From Pelobates cultripes (taxonomy: Eukaryota > Chordata > Amphibia > Anura > Pelobatidae): 64,000 nt of DNA. A model generated the notes under the pieces. The model ran no database searches and was not told where the DNA came from. It saw only the letters and a list, made by a program, of their open reading frames with translations. Location of the stretch: contig OW240914.1 in the NCBI GenBank assembly GCA_933207985.1, positions 208,463,777 to 208,527,776 on the forward strand. The letters run 5' to 3'. Below, piece after piece: positions 1-12,246 of the stretch. The position numbers and the translations under genes are program-made. The first letter of the stretch is position 1, and the number at the start of each line of letters is the position of its first letter.

Positions 1-1560
1 ATTTGCAAGAATGCCGGACACAAGGATCAGGTGAGCATTGTGGGACTATTAAGCTTGACAAAGTAAATGGTCCACTCTTTGTCAAAAATCATCAAGTGAA
101 GGAAAAGTACAGTTGACAAAGAAAGTCTCTAGGTCATCTTCTGTATTTTACATGAAATGATCAAAATTGAAGAAATGGAGACCAGATTTGGAACAAGGAG
201 AAGAGTAGTCTATTTAGGTAAGGATGGCATGACAGAGCCGCTTTAATCTACAACCAGTTTGGTTAATCCCAAGAGTATAAATCTTCTTGGGGAGAAAATG
301 TATGTCTAAAATACAGAGAGTATGATTGAAACTATTACTTTGAATTGATTCATTCCATTACTATGGAGAAAAAATAATATTTACACCAGGAGATGGCAGT
401 AAAGAGATAAAATGCAGGCTTGACCTGATTTACAAATTGAAAATGACTCCGGAAAGTTGGTTCAGTCTTTTGTCTTTTGCACTGGAACTATCATAAAACC
501 ACAGGATCTTGTTCGTCAGCTTAATGAGGAGACGGGCTCTTTAAAAGCTGCTGTCTCATGCTCAGTACAACCACTAGCTCTTGGAAAAAACACAACATTG
601 ATTACATTTTATTTAGCTCAGAGCTACTGCAGAGGAAACATTCAACATCTGTATTTAGCCGTAACACAGCGCCACGGTAAGTGCACTCAGTGACAAATGG
701 TAAGAAGATTCCCTATTTTTTTGCTTTTAAATTCTGTAAATTGAGGTACTAAACAGTTTATTCAAACATTAAATTGAATCATTACAATATGTTTACATTT
801 ATGGTATGCTGCAGTGCAATAATTTGTACTAAATTGTAAATCAGTGCATCCCAAAGGCCCAGGTTTTATCAATCGTATAGTTGGAATAGAAGGCATTTAT
901 CTAGAAACACGTAAAAAATGAATGGAAATTGATTTGGGAGCAACTGTTAAACAAAATGCCGACTTTTGTATCAGGATGTGCAATTTCGGGTGAAGGCAAA
1001 TACTGTACGAATAGAATACAAACTGTCCACAGTGGTTTAGCTAAATTTACTTGCAGATTTAGGAAATATGTAGTTTGGTTTTATTTAATGAGCAGATTGT
1101 GTGGCTATTAGCCTACTGAGCAGTTATTTAGATATAACAAAACGTATTACTTTTTAATGTTAATGAGTTTCTGTCTGTACAACCAGGAGACTGTTTTGAC
1201 TAGTTGTGAAAACATGAATACTTTAATTCACATAACATGCAGAAAATGAACTGTGGTAACTTTGCTAACCAGTGCCCAGTTCAATTTCAGAGCTGGTTAA
1301 ACTTTTTTGAGACTTCTACAGGAGTCCAAATTCTCCTTTCTAGCTCCCAAATGTACTTACTCCATCACTGCTCCTCATCTGTTTTTCAATATATACCTGA
1401 TTTTTCTTCCCTGTGTTGCCTTAAAGGAGGACACTGATCCAACCTATCAGTGTCCTATTCCTTGGGATCACATGTGCAATTCAACAATCTGTTAATGTCA
1501 TCCATGACATCAAATGATCCTATGACACCATGAATGTTCATTATGCACGTTCATGGTTGG
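1..1560. other. Non-coding DNA, nothing recognised
   Basis: I see no conserved protein, RNA gene or transposon end in this stretch. Short open frames (for example near 457-693 and 1237-1495) lack recognisable domains and look like chance. It may be upstream or 5-prime intronic sequence of the tetraspanin gene whose first visible exon is at 11551. Confidence 0.4.
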
Positions 1561-1689
1561 CACTCCCCCTAGGTAATGAATGTTGCCTAGATGTCACCAT
1601 TATAAGTCATTTCAGCTTACCAGACCACTAGTTATTCAAGCAGACTATTGGACCACCAGGGGTTCAAACAGGCAAATGGACTGCCAGAG

Positions 1690-2010
1690 AATCAGGCTGC
1701 ACAGCACACACACTCACCCTGCAAAAACACACTTACTTCCCCACAGTCATCCTGTTATACAAACCTACACACCTGTCACACTCATACCTCAACAGTCATT
1801 CTCCCACACTCACTACCCCCCACAAATAGTCATCATGTCACCCTCAGCACCCTTACACAATCACATTGTCACATTCAGCCACCACACAAAATCCCACTGT
1901 CACAGCCCACACAGAGATTCACCCTGTCACATTAACGGCCAAACACAGTTACTCTGAAACGCTCACGCTTTGCAATCACCCTGTCACATTCATCCTTCCA
2001 CACACAGTCA
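1690..2010. repeat. CA-rich degenerate minisatellite
   Basis: Dense CACAC / CTGTCACATTCA-like words repeat irregularly, with cytosine and adenine dominating the + strand. Several frames stay open as His/Thr/Ser-rich peptides purely because of this composition. Confidence 0.6.
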
Positions 2011-3040
2011 CTCTCAGAACATGCATTTCTAAGCAGTGGTGCTTAGACTACAACATATACAAAGTACAGTAAAAGGAACAGCACACAAACAAAAATAGAG
2101 TTTTACATTTAACAAGGCTACTTAAAATCATCTATCTTAGCAAATAAATATGGGGATTCAGTTCCACCATATGGCCATTTTGTGTTAAGTCCACCACTAC
2201 GTCACAGTACCCCAATATTAGTGGGTCCTACACTAATTTTTACATAGGAGATTTATATGCTAACTAGTAATACTTCCTTGCAGTATAAACTGCTTCAAGA
2301 GACTCCTCAATTTACGCTTTCCTGTGGTCACCTCCAAAGGGATGGGTTGGGTGCTCAGCCCAACAGGAATCTGGTCCAGATTCCAAATCAATGTAAAGCT
2401 GCTGTAACATCCCCTGTACTCACCCTGGTGGTCCGCCAATCTGCCTCCACTCCCACGCTGTCAGAGGTTCCGGTCAGCTTCTCGGATGCCGGATGCTGTA
2501 CCTCCACCCCTTTTTATGACGCGGCGCATGCGTGCCGGCATCATGACATCAGTGGTGCTCTAATCGATAGAGCTCAGCACACTCGCACATTTTGGGGCGT
2601 GGCTATGCTAATCACACCCCAAACATATACAAACTCAGTTTGCCCAAAGCACAGTGCCCTATTGTGGTTCCTAGTGTCTCTAGTGTCCCAATAGCGCATT
2701 CTTCTGTCTTTTTGGTAATTTTGGTACTTGGCCCGGCTTATTAACGACTATTCTGGTTTCTGGTTCCCTTGACTCTGCTTTGTTCCTCGTGATTTTGTAA
2801 TTTTGTCTTCCCTTGACCTTGGCTTGTTTTTGAAGTTTCTTGTAGTTTAATCTATACTCCGCCCACTCTAAGGACTGGCTTAGGGACTTTCTATCAATCT
2901 CTGTTTCTACTGGTTTTCACTCTGTGTGTTGGGTTAATCATTACAGATTGTTTGTGTGTGCGCTGTTCCTTTAACTGTATTTTGTATTTGTTTTGGTCTT
3001 TACGACAGCACCACTGCTTGAAATGCATGTTCTGGGTGTG
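2010..3040. repeat. Inverted-repeat element around a candidate LTR
   Basis: Roughly 85-bp arms at about 2010-2095 and 2955-3040 are reverse complements of one another. Both carry the words GAACATGCATTT, AGCAGTGGTGCT and AAAGGAACAGC. The arms face each other across about 860 bp, so this looks like a foldback or MITE-type element that was later interrupted, or two copies of one repeat in opposite orientation. Confidence 0.5.
2403..2945. mobile_element. Candidate solo LTR
   Basis: A 543-bp block starts TGTAACATCCC and ends TTAATCATTACA, giving a TGTAA...TTACA short inverted terminal repeat, the usual LTR edge. No gag, pol or second LTR lies nearby, so it would be a solo LTR of a Gypsy-like or ERV-like element. 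The flanking pentamers (GCTGC and GATTG) agree at only three positions, so the target duplication is weak. Assignment rests on the ends alone. Confidence 0.45.
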
Positions 3041-3694
3041 CCCCCAATTCAATTTTTTTCTGTATAGATTTGGAATACAGCTACATTAGCATACAATACA
3101 TATTGACTACACATAGTACACCATAAACAGACCCCTTTAAACACAGAATTCACCACATACAGACCATTCTACAAACACGTTAGCCTTGTCCAATGTTCTT
3201 TGGTACCCCACATTGTGTCAATAAATTTGCTTGCATTGTGCAAAATAAACACAGGGCATCTCAGCTATCTTTGGGTGGTGGAAATATAGGTTGAGTTCTC
3301 ACATTTTTGCCCCCTAGACTTGACCCATGAAAGAAATGGCATCTCCTGTGTCACGGGGAGAATTTCTTTGTCTGTCCCAGAAGAAAGATCTTCCATGTCT
3401 AATAGTAAATACATTGAATACCACAGCTGAGGCAGCATTTATGTCATGGTAAATAGTCTTGCATCTCCTGAAAAGGTTTAGCAGGAAGGCGTAGCAGCAG
3501 AACTACAGCCAGTGCTGATGGTGAACTACACTGGGGCCCGCAAACTGAGAGGGCCCATTGAGTGGCCCATACACTTAGAGCCACCCAATGGGCATGTCTC
3601 TTCAGGAGCCCAAAAACAATTTGGCACCAGAGCTCTCTCCATGCTAGTTCCATCATTGCATCCCACCACAGACCATAACTCTCTTAAACAGTCA
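3041..3694. other. Non-coding DNA, no gene seen
   Basis: No domain or structured RNA was recognised. Part of 3530-3600 (GGGCCCATTGAGTGGCCCAT and its surroundings) resembles the hAT-type sequence near 30060 and may be an old fragment of a related element. Confidence 0.35.
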
Positions 3695-4170
3695 CAACTC
3701 ACACACAGCACAGCTTTGCCATAAACACAATACACACATCAAAGCCACAAGCAGCCACCATACACACACACACTGCAAGCAGTTCCCCTGCACACACAAT
3801 ACCAGTAACTGAGATATACATGCTCACAGACAACCACAGACATAGATTTTGTCTTTCAAACACAGTCACAGATACACATAAACAAATATATACACTCACA
3901 GATGCACAAAGATACACACTGTCAAGCACACAATCTCAGGCACATACAAAGATACGCAATGCCAGACACACACACACATGTAATGATACACACTACCAGA
4001 TACACACTGTGATTTTCTTCCTGTTTTTTTTAATGTGTGTGTGTCTGCGTGCCATTGTGTGTCTCTGTGCATCACTGTGTATGTGTGTGCATGTATCAGA
4101 GTGTGCATGTCTGTATGTGTATCAGTCTGTCTATGTGCATCCATGTATTTGTGTGTGTCCAAAGCGACAA
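3695..4170. repeat. CA/TG-rich repeat forming a large imperfect palindrome
   Basis: The left half (about 3700-4015) is rich in CACACA and the right half (about 4030-4165) is rich in TGTGTG, separated by a short T-run. The halves can pair as a long imperfect hairpin. Open frames on both strands (Cys/Val/Ser-rich on one, His/Thr-rich on the other) are composition artefacts. Confidence 0.65.
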
Positions 4171-4577
4171 CATGGCTTCAACCTGAGGGTGATTTTGTGT
4201 GAGCAATATCATGGGGCACCATAAAGAATTTACATGGGGTTATGTATATTAGGCTTAGAATTTACCTATCCAAATATATATTGAGTCACACCAACCCTGC
4301 TCTGCACAGTTAATATCGCTATGTACTGAGTGACACTCACACTGTCATGTAAAACCCGCTATATACTGAGTGGCATACTTTGTGGGTGACACTCAGTACA
4401 TAGCAGGATTCACTGTGCAGAGCAGTGTGTCACTTAGTGCATGGAGGCATTCATTGTAGAAGACAGTGTGGGTGTCACTATGTGGGTATAGATCAGGATT
4501 CACTGTGCAGAGCATAGTGTGTCACACAGTATATCGCAGGATTCACTGTGCAGTCCAGTGTGGGTGTCACTGGTATA

Positions 4578-6216
4578 CAGGGCCAGATTAAGAGCCCAGT
4601 GGGCCTAGTGCTGACAGTTATGATGGGGCCTAATTACAGAATCTTATCGACCAAAAACACTAAAACAGTCATACCTCCCAAGCATCATGTGTCTGATGGC
4701 GATGATGTTGGAGGGAAACTCAAAGGATGCAGCTATAAGAAAACACATACTATATGCTAATCTCTCTCTAATTTATGTTTTCACCTTTCAAGTAAATCCA
4801 TACCCCCTAACAGCAGTGTCCAGTGAAGTAGGAAGTCAATGGGCGGGGTGGTGGGCCACTGACACGAATCACGTGACCAGAACTGCGAAAAGGGGCAAAC
4901 ATGCCCAAAAAAGGGGGCACGTCTGTCCAAAGAATTGGAAGGCCAACCTGGCATCAGTGTCCCTATCTATCACAGTGTCAGTGTCCCCATGTCGCCCAGT
5001 CCCCCAGTCTCCCAGTGTCTCAGTGTCCTCATTTCTCCCAGGGGACACAGTGAGACCCGGGGACACTGAGACACTTGGGGACACTGAGACACTTGGGACA
5101 CTGGGAGAGATGGGGGCACTTGTAGATACAGATATGGGGACACTGGGAGACATGGGGACACAGACATTTAAGGACACTGGGAGAAATGGGGACACAGACA
5201 CTAGGAACACAGAGACATGGGGACACAGACACCAGGATACATGGGGACACAGACATTTGGGGACACTAAGACACTAGGGACACTGGCTGGGAGGCATGGG
5301 GACACTGAGACACTTGGGGACACTGGGAGACATGGGGCACTTGTGGACATAGACATGGGGACACTGGGAGACATGGGGACACTAGGGACACTAGGGACAC
5401 TAGGGACACAGAGACATGGGGACACTGAGACACTAGGGACACTGGCTGGGAGACATAGGGACACTGGGGGACATAGGAACACTGAGACACTAGGGACACT
5501 GGCTGGGAGACATGTGAACACTGGGAGCCATGGGGACACTAGGAGCCATGGGGACATTGGGAGCCATGGGACACAGACACTGTGAGACATGGGGACACTG
5601 TGTCCCTAGTGTCTATGTGTCCCAATGTGTCTCCCAATTTCTCTATGTCTCACAGCATCCCAATGTGTCTCAGTGTCCCCATGTCTCACAGTGTCCCCTA
5701 GTGTCTCAGTGTCCCCAGTGTCCCTTAGTGTTTCAGTGTCCCCAGGTCTCCCACTGTCTCCTAGTGTCTCAGTGTCCACATGTCTTCCTGCTGCCTTTCC
5801 CCTCATCCCTCACTTCCCTGAGCTGAAGGCTGTCTCTGCAGGCTGGGAGCTGCTGTCTGCACTCAGCAGTGTGTAGAGAGAGGCAGGGAGGGATATGCTG
5901 TAACTTCCTATCTCTGCCTCTCTCCACACACAGTGACCCCTACTGGCTGGTGCTGGTATTGCAGAGTAATATCTGTTTATACTGAGAAAAATATCTGCAT
6001 TTGTATTGCCGGTATTACTGCAATACTGGCACGACTAGGCAGCCTCAAATGCCGGCCGTTCTGGTAAAATACCAATCAGATGGCAAACCTAAGATTAGTG
6101 TGTAAAATATGTAAAAAAAAAATGTGTAAAAAAAAATATATATATTTTTTTTAAATGGGCCTATTCCATTGGCCTGGAGCTGCAGCTCCATCAGCCCCTA
6201 TGTTAATCCTGCCCTG
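4578..6216 (-). mobile_element. hAT-type non-autonomous element, copy 1 (carries minisatellite)
   Basis: The 1639-bp element begins CAGGGCCAGATTAAG and ends TTAATCCTGCCCTG, so its ends are inverted repeats of the CAGGGCC(G/A)GATTA type. The flanking octamers CTGGTATA and TCGGTATA match at six of eight positions, a decayed 8-bp duplication as expected for hAT elements. It has no transposase; the interior is a GGGGACAC minisatellite plus unique flanks. The copy at 14403-16001 is homologous along its length in the opposite orientation and has a perfect 8-bp duplication. The strand is given relative to that copy. Confidence 0.8.
4960..5795. repeat. GGGGACACTG minisatellite with strand switches
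   Basis: Units of about 15-18 bp, of the GGGGACACTGAGACACTT and GGGGACACTGGGAGACAT kinds, run in the G-rich sense from about 5040 to 5600. The complementary sense (AGTGTCCCC) occupies 4960-5035 and 5600-5795. The inner block is thus flanked on both sides by inverted stretches and can form long hairpins. Every frame stays open as a Gly/Asp/Thr or Val/Ser/Pro repeat; none is a gene. Confidence 0.85.
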
Positions 6217-6345
6217 TCGGTATATATCAAGATTCACTGTGCAGAGCATTGTGTGTCACACAGTATATCGCAGGACTCACTGTGCAGTGCAGTGTGGGTG
6301 TCACTGGTATATAGCAGGATTCACTGTGCAAAGAGTGAGCTCCCC

Positions 6346-7304
6346 TAATTGAGAGGCAATCTGAGAAAGTTTATAGTAAGTGTATTCTTCTTCTTTTTAC
6401 ATACTTTACAAACTTTTGTTGCCTTATTTTTAGTTTGCATATATGTGTAAAAGTGTTTTCTTTCTGGTTTAAAAAAATCAAGTGATGTATGTCCCTTTAA
6501 AAGAAATTGCAGACAAAAAACAGTAATTTGCTTTTTAAATTTTGTTTTTCTCTCCTGGTGCTTAAGTTTCCTTTTATTATGTAACAAGAGGTAATTTAGC
6601 TTCGGTAGAAAAAAACGCTATTAAGGTCACCAAAGGCTGCATTTTGCTGACACCTGCTGTGTGTTTAAAGGAAAGCTAGTAAAGCTAATCAAATAAAATA
6701 AAAATCTGTTCAGTGGTAACTGTTTGGTTGATATCGTATCATTGTTCAATCTAATTCAATTTGAAGAAACTCAGAAAAGTCAGATATGGTTAGTGTTTGT
6801 TACTTCTCAAATTTTACATCTCGTATAACTGTTACATAATATCTAGCCCTCAATTTAGGTCTAGAAGCTATTAGAAGTTGAAATTATCCGGTGGTTGTTC
6901 TATATAAGCGGATGCCATTTGGGCACAGAAACTACACCTTAAAGTTTGTAACTCTGATTGCCATCACTTTTAAGAAACAAATAAGTAAGCCTATGCTACA
7001 TCAAATCCCCATTAAATCTACTGCTGTCTCCTTTACCATTGAAGGTTTTTGTGATGCCACAATGCCAGCCATAGAGAGTATTCTGCTGTTTTTCCCATCT
7101 TGTAGAAACTAATGCTGCAACTTTCAAATCAGTGTTTGAATTATTATTAAAAAGGAAGCAACACAAGTTTTTCTTATTCCCTGTAAAAACATCAAACTAT
7201 TGACTTGGTTATTTTACTTTTATAGAGCTGTTTGCTGTATCACATCTTATTAATTACCTTGATATATAAGCTGCCTCTCTCAACCTAGCAGATACCTGGA
7301 CATC
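6346..7304. other. Non-coding AT-rich DNA, nothing recognised
   Basis: No transposon ends, conserved ORFs or RNA genes are apparent. It separates the tandem repeat from the Tc1/mariner element. Confidence 0.4.
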
Positions 7305-7426
7305 CACTGAAAAACCACAATATTAACACCACCTCGTGTAGGTCTTCCTCATGCTGCGAAAACAGCTATGATGCATCAAGCAATGGACTTTCTAAGACTT
7401 CTGAACTTGTACTGTGGTATCTTGCA

Positions 7427-9749
7427 TCAAAACAATAGCAGCAGATCCTTTTCGCGGTTGCGCGGTGGGACCTCCATGGATTTGATTTGTTGTTCAAACA
7501 CATACCACAGATGCTCAATCATATTGTGATCTGGGAAATTTGAACACCAAGGTAACACCTTGAACTTTTTATCATGTTTCTCGTACCATTCCTGAACAAT
7601 AATTGCAGTGTGACAGGGTGCATTATCCTGCTGAAAGATGCCAGTGCCATCAGGGAACACCATTGCTATCAAAAGGTGTACATGGTCTGCAACAATCCCT
7701 TGGTAGGTGGGATGTGTCAAAGTAACATCCACAAGAATGCCAGGACTCAGCAGAACATTTCCCAGAGCATAACACATACTCTGTCGCCCTGCCTTGTTCC
7801 CAAAGGGCATCCTTGTGCTATCTCTTCCGCAGGTAAATGACACACAAGCACCCGGTCATCCAACTGATCTAAAAGAAAACATTATTTATCAGGCCAGGCA
7901 ACCTTCTTCCATTTCTTCATGGTCCTGTTCTGGTGCTCATGTCCAAACTGATGGAACTTTCAGTGGTGGATAGGGTTCTTCTTGGGCACGCAGCCCAATC
8001 CCCAGAAAACTGTGATGGACTGTGTGTTCTGACACTTTTCTTTCATGGCCAACATTAAGTTTTTCAGCAATATGAGCTACAGTAGCTCTTCTGCATGATT
8101 AAATAAAACTGACTAGCCTTTGCTCCCTATGGGCACCAATGAGTCTTAGGTATCCATGACTCTGATTTGGTTCACCAGATGTCCTTCCTTACACCACTTC
8201 TGGTAGATACTAACCACTGCATGGTTTTCACAGTATGTTGGTATGTTGGTAGTTGCACATAAAATAGGTGAGTATGTAAAACAGAAAAAAGACCAAATGG
8301 TGAAATATATTCAAGAACTTGGATAATGTAATAGTAGAAAACCATTAACATATCTTAGAGCTTCTGGCCAACTCTGGAATTCAAATTTGAGCAGAACAAC
8401 CCTCACCTATGGATATGTGGATGCTTTTCCTATCAGATATGAATCTTCAACAATGTATTATTATTGATATGAAACAAAAGACAGGAGTAATATATAGTGT
8501 AGGATGTAGTAAATAGGTGGATATAAAAGCAATACATAGTAATGTACTCACAAGATAAGTGTGAGTACATTACTATGTGGCTCCAGCAGAACAGCATTAA
8601 GTGTTAAAATCCTCACTTCTGGATTATGTGCAGCCCGATGTTCTCAGCAGTATCATGCAAGATAAAACATAAATATAGTACACTTTGCAGATATGAAATG
8701 GTGCAGTATAACAAAGAATTCTACTTACATACTTTTGAGTAATAAGATATTGCTCAATCATTCCTGGCATAGGTGGATATAATCCCTACCAAGGATATTG
8801 ATGATGGGGTATAGTCACAAACAGATGGAGATCCAGGAGCAGGAAAAAAAACAGCTTTATTTTAGACTTTATAAAAACAATAAAATGGTCAAATATAATA
8901 AAAATATTTTAAAAAAACACGAATGTGTTTCAATTTATTAAAGGCTTTTTCAAAGTATATATATAGGCTCCTGGCTTCCACCTTCTTATATCCTTATATA
9001 TTTATCCTGCTCCTGGATCTCTATTTGTTTGTGACTACACTCCATCTTCATTATCCTTGGTGGGGATTATATCCACCTATGCCATAAGGATTGAGCAATA
9101 TCATATTGCTCAGTAGTATGTAAGTAGGATTCTTCTTCTATGTTATAGTACACAATTTTGTATCTACACAGAGCATTGTATTTGTTTTATCTTGCATGAT
9201 ACTGTTGATACATCTGATTACACATAATCCAGCAGTGGAGATTGTACAATTTATTCATTACTATATATTGCTATTTATATCCACTTTCTATCTACATACT
9301 ACATTGTATATTTTTTCATATCCCATAATAATACTCCACTGAAGATCCATACCTGATAAGAAAGATGTCCACATATCCATAAGCAGGGATTGTTCTGCCC
9401 AAACTTGAGTTCCAGAGCTGGTCTGAAGCCCTAATAAATGTTTCCACATTCATTTTATCCAGGTTTCTAAATACACTCCTTCATTTGATCTTTTTTCTAT
9501 TTCTGTTTTACATATCCATTTGAAGCGCAACTAACATACTGTGAAAAATTACCATTTGTCAAGCCAAAAAGAGGGAACTTTGGAAGGTTGATGCTGCTAT
9601 TGTATAACAGGACTATTTTTGAACACTTAATTCTCTTGAACACCAGGAACACCAAACAAGACTTGCCATTTTGCAGATGCTTTAACCCAGTTGTCTAGCC
9701 AGCACTATTTGCCCTTGTCAAAGTCTCTCAGAACTTTTCGCTTGCCCAT
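7427..9749 (-). pseudogene. Tc1-family transposase pseudogene
   Basis: On the minus strand the frame starts near 9749 with MGKRKVLRDFDKG, typical of the helix-turn-helix N-terminus of Tc1 transposases. It is interrupted by the foldback insertion and resumes below 8225. The C-terminal half (7843-7427) keeps the DDE-type core: GIFQQDNAPCHTA supplies the second catalytic Asp, and PDHNMIEHLWYV resembles the NPIEHLW block with the catalytic Glu. Stops and frameshifts occur around 9690 and 7860-8100. The family product cuts and pastes the element at TA; this copy cannot encode it. Confidence 0.85.
8225..9546. mobile_element. 1.3-kb foldback element inserted in the Tc1 copy
   Basis: The ends are inverted: TTTTCACAGTATGTTGG on the left, AACATACTGTGAAAA on the right. 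Long arms (about 8225-8850 and 8985-9546) are diverged reverse complements. Paired landmarks include the GGATATGTGGATG/CCACATATCC blocks and GGAGATCCAGGAGCAGGA against TCCTGCTCCTGGATCTC. A centre of about 130 bp holds an AT-rich segment with a degraded PLE-type motif (GTTTC at 8927, TTTTCAA at 8947). It has no coding capacity. It may be two PLE-derived ends in head-to-head arrangement or an independent foldback transposon. Confidence 0.7.
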
Positions 9750-9904
9750 TTCTCCTGCTTCCAACACATGAAATTAAAGAAATGACTGTTCACTCACTGC
9801 CTAATATATCCCCACCATCCCTGGAAAGGTACCATTGCAACAACATAATCACTGAAATTCCCTTCTCCTGTCAGTGGTTTTAAGATTGTGGCTGATCAGT
9901 GTAG

Positions 9905-10838
<934 letters not shown>

Positions 10839-11215
10839 TTAGTGGCAGTCACTCAGACGCTCTGTATGGAGGCATTGAATGTTCCCCACAGAGATGCATT
10901 GATTCAATGCATCTCTAAGAGGAGATGTTGATTGGCAATGCTGCGTTTTGCCATGTATGTGCAATAGACTCCGAATGCTTTTTTAAAGGAAAGCAATGGA
11001 TTGGCTGAGATCATCAAGGTTGAGTATCTCAGCCATGGTAGCAGGACAATGGCAGGGCCAGCCACGTAGAGACTGGCACTGTGTGGGAGAAAAAGTGAGT
11101 AAAAATACCTTTTCAGTGCAATCAGAGTGGGATCAGGGAGCTAAATACTGGGTTCAACACTATAGTGTCAGGAATAAATGTTTTAACTCCTGACACTATA
11201 GTGCACCTTTAAGGT
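10839..11215. mobile_element. MITE-like sequence with CACTATAGTG end
   Basis: The right end carries a hairpin, ACTATAGTGTCAGGA ... TCCTGACACTATAGT (11160-11206), followed by GCACCTTTAAGG. This is the same kind of terminus (AAAGGNRCACTATAGT) as the element at 38599-39152. Internal words such as AAGGAAAGCAATGGATTGG recall the MITE-like sequences near 16690 and 39830. I could not fix the left end. Confidence 0.5.
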
Positions 11216-11550
11216 ATCTTGGAGGTACAAAGTATGAGAATGTATTTTGGGGGGGCTTCTAACTCATAAGCTTTCTTCAGGACCAACCATCGCATTTAAC
11301 TGCTCTGGCTATATATCTTAATGTGAATTTCTTTGTGGGTGCACACATTAATTTGCAAGTTCATTAAGGTAAAGATACACGTGAGTTTTGACTGGAATTA
11401 GTTTTTTGTTTACTTGCTATTTAAGCTCTTTAAAAAAGAAAATCAATTATGTACAACATGCAAACAATAATTGCAAAGCTTTCATAAGGAAACAAGCTGC
11501 TCTTGAGAAAAAGCTGATTTGTAAGTAAATTATTGACTGTTTATTTTTAG

Positions 11551-11648
11551 CTCCTGCCAATATGGTGCATGCCTACAATGAAGAAAAAGACGACAGGGGC
11601 ACTGTTTTTCTAAAGTATCTACTGTTTTTATACAATTTCCTTTTTTGG
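11551..11648 (+). CDS. Tetraspanin (CD151/TSPAN11 subfamily), first coding exon
   Basis: The exon follows a polypyrimidine tract and AG acceptor (TTTATTTTTAG, ending 11550), carries 11 nt of 5-prime UTR, starts at ATG 11562 and ends at a GTAAGT donor beginning 11649, in phase 0. It encodes 29 residues: a charged cytoplasmic N-terminus (NEEKDDRG), then LKYLLFLYNFLFW, the start of TM1, which closely resembles CD151 (GTV-LKYLLF) and TSPAN11. The acceptor before the ATG implies at least one non-coding upstream exon, not located here. The next exon is at 32013. Tetraspanins are four-pass membrane organisers that partner integrins and other receptors. Confidence 0.88.
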
Positions 11649-11949
11649 GTAAGTAACAACATTTTGTTTTCTCTAACAGATAGAAATTCTATGTCTAGTC
11701 TAAAATATTATTTATCTAAAATACAAAAATGTTTAGTTTTTTTGTAGATATATTTTCATTGAAGAGATTTTCAATAAAGAATGAAAGAAAATGTGTGGGA
11801 CCCAGAAAAACAAGATTCAATGTGTGACAAGACGTGCAGGTCTCCAGTAGAACTGAGGAGTAATTAGCATAGATATATAATAACAGCAATCTGTTGCTGC
11901 CCTTGTCCTTATAGTCTAAGACTGGGAACATGTTTTAATATATCTAGAC

Positions 11950-12124
11950 CAGGGGTTCTCAACCCAGTCCTCAAGGACCCCCTACCAGTCCAGGATTTAA
12001 TGATTACCCTGTTGTGTCTAAAGGGTTTGTTCTTCCCCCCCTAAAAATACATTAGACACAGCAGGGAAATCCCTAAATCCTGGACTGGTAGGGAGTCCTT
12101 GAGGACTGGGTTGAGAATCCCCTA
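11950..12124. mobile_element. hAT-type MITE, about 175 bp
   Basis: Terminal inverted repeats of about 28 bp: CAGGGGTTCTCAACCCAGTC at the left and GACTGGGTTGAGAATCCCCT at the right. The flanks ATCTAGAC and ATTCTAGAC differ by one inserted base, consistent with an 8-bp hAT duplication. It is largely palindromic with no ORF. Confidence 0.85.
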
Positions 12125-12246
12125 ATTCTAGACCTATGCTTTCTATTGTTTTCTGGCCCACTCCCTTTGTTTTTGACACACATTATTTTGTCCCTCTTTT
12201 TCCTTCACTTTATGATCTATAAACCCTTAGGTAACAGTGACCATCT

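Larger units (their letters stand above)
4287..6345. repeat. Imperfect tandem repeat split by a hAT-type insertion
   Basis: The words GATTCACTGTGCAGAGCA, GTGTGTCACACAGTATATCGC and GTGTGGGTGTCACTGGTATA recur in order at roughly 60- and 120-bp spacing in 4287-4577. The same series resumes at 6217-6345. The element at 4578-6216 sits inside this array, so the array is older than the insertion. Confidence 0.7.
7305..9901 (-). mobile_element. Tc1/mariner-type DNA transposon, interrupted and dead
   Basis: Terminal inverted repeats are visible: the left end reads CACTGAAAAACCACAATATT, and the right end, read inward on the minus strand, starts CACTGATCAGCCACAATCTT. Both share the spaced CCACAAT(A/C)TTAA pattern. 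The right flank is TA, the Tc1/mariner target; the left flank TA is lost. Removing the 1.3-kb foldback at 8225-9546 leaves about 1.28 kb, the usual Tc1 size. The transposase on the minus strand is broken. Confidence 0.75.

Noticed and set aside
1690..2010. CRISPR-like array in the CA-rich region
   Set aside because: Units are short, irregular and without unique spacers, in a vertebrate genome; it is a degenerate minisatellite.
1866..2694. Frames at 1866-2072 and 2257-2694 as genes
   Set aside because: They fall across the CA-rich repeat, the inverted arm and the LTR-like block, and show no conserved motif.
4687..5590. Long Gly/Asp/Thr-rich and Val/Ser/Pro-rich frames on both strands
   Set aside because: Same minisatellite artefact as at the second locus; no domain, and homologous frames in the other copy are not conserved as protein.
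8927..8953. Hammerhead-like GTTTC...TTTTCAA on the minus strand as an annotated ncRNA
   Set aside because: The core order is right, but stems I and II do not form convincingly. It is used only as weak support in the covariation finding.
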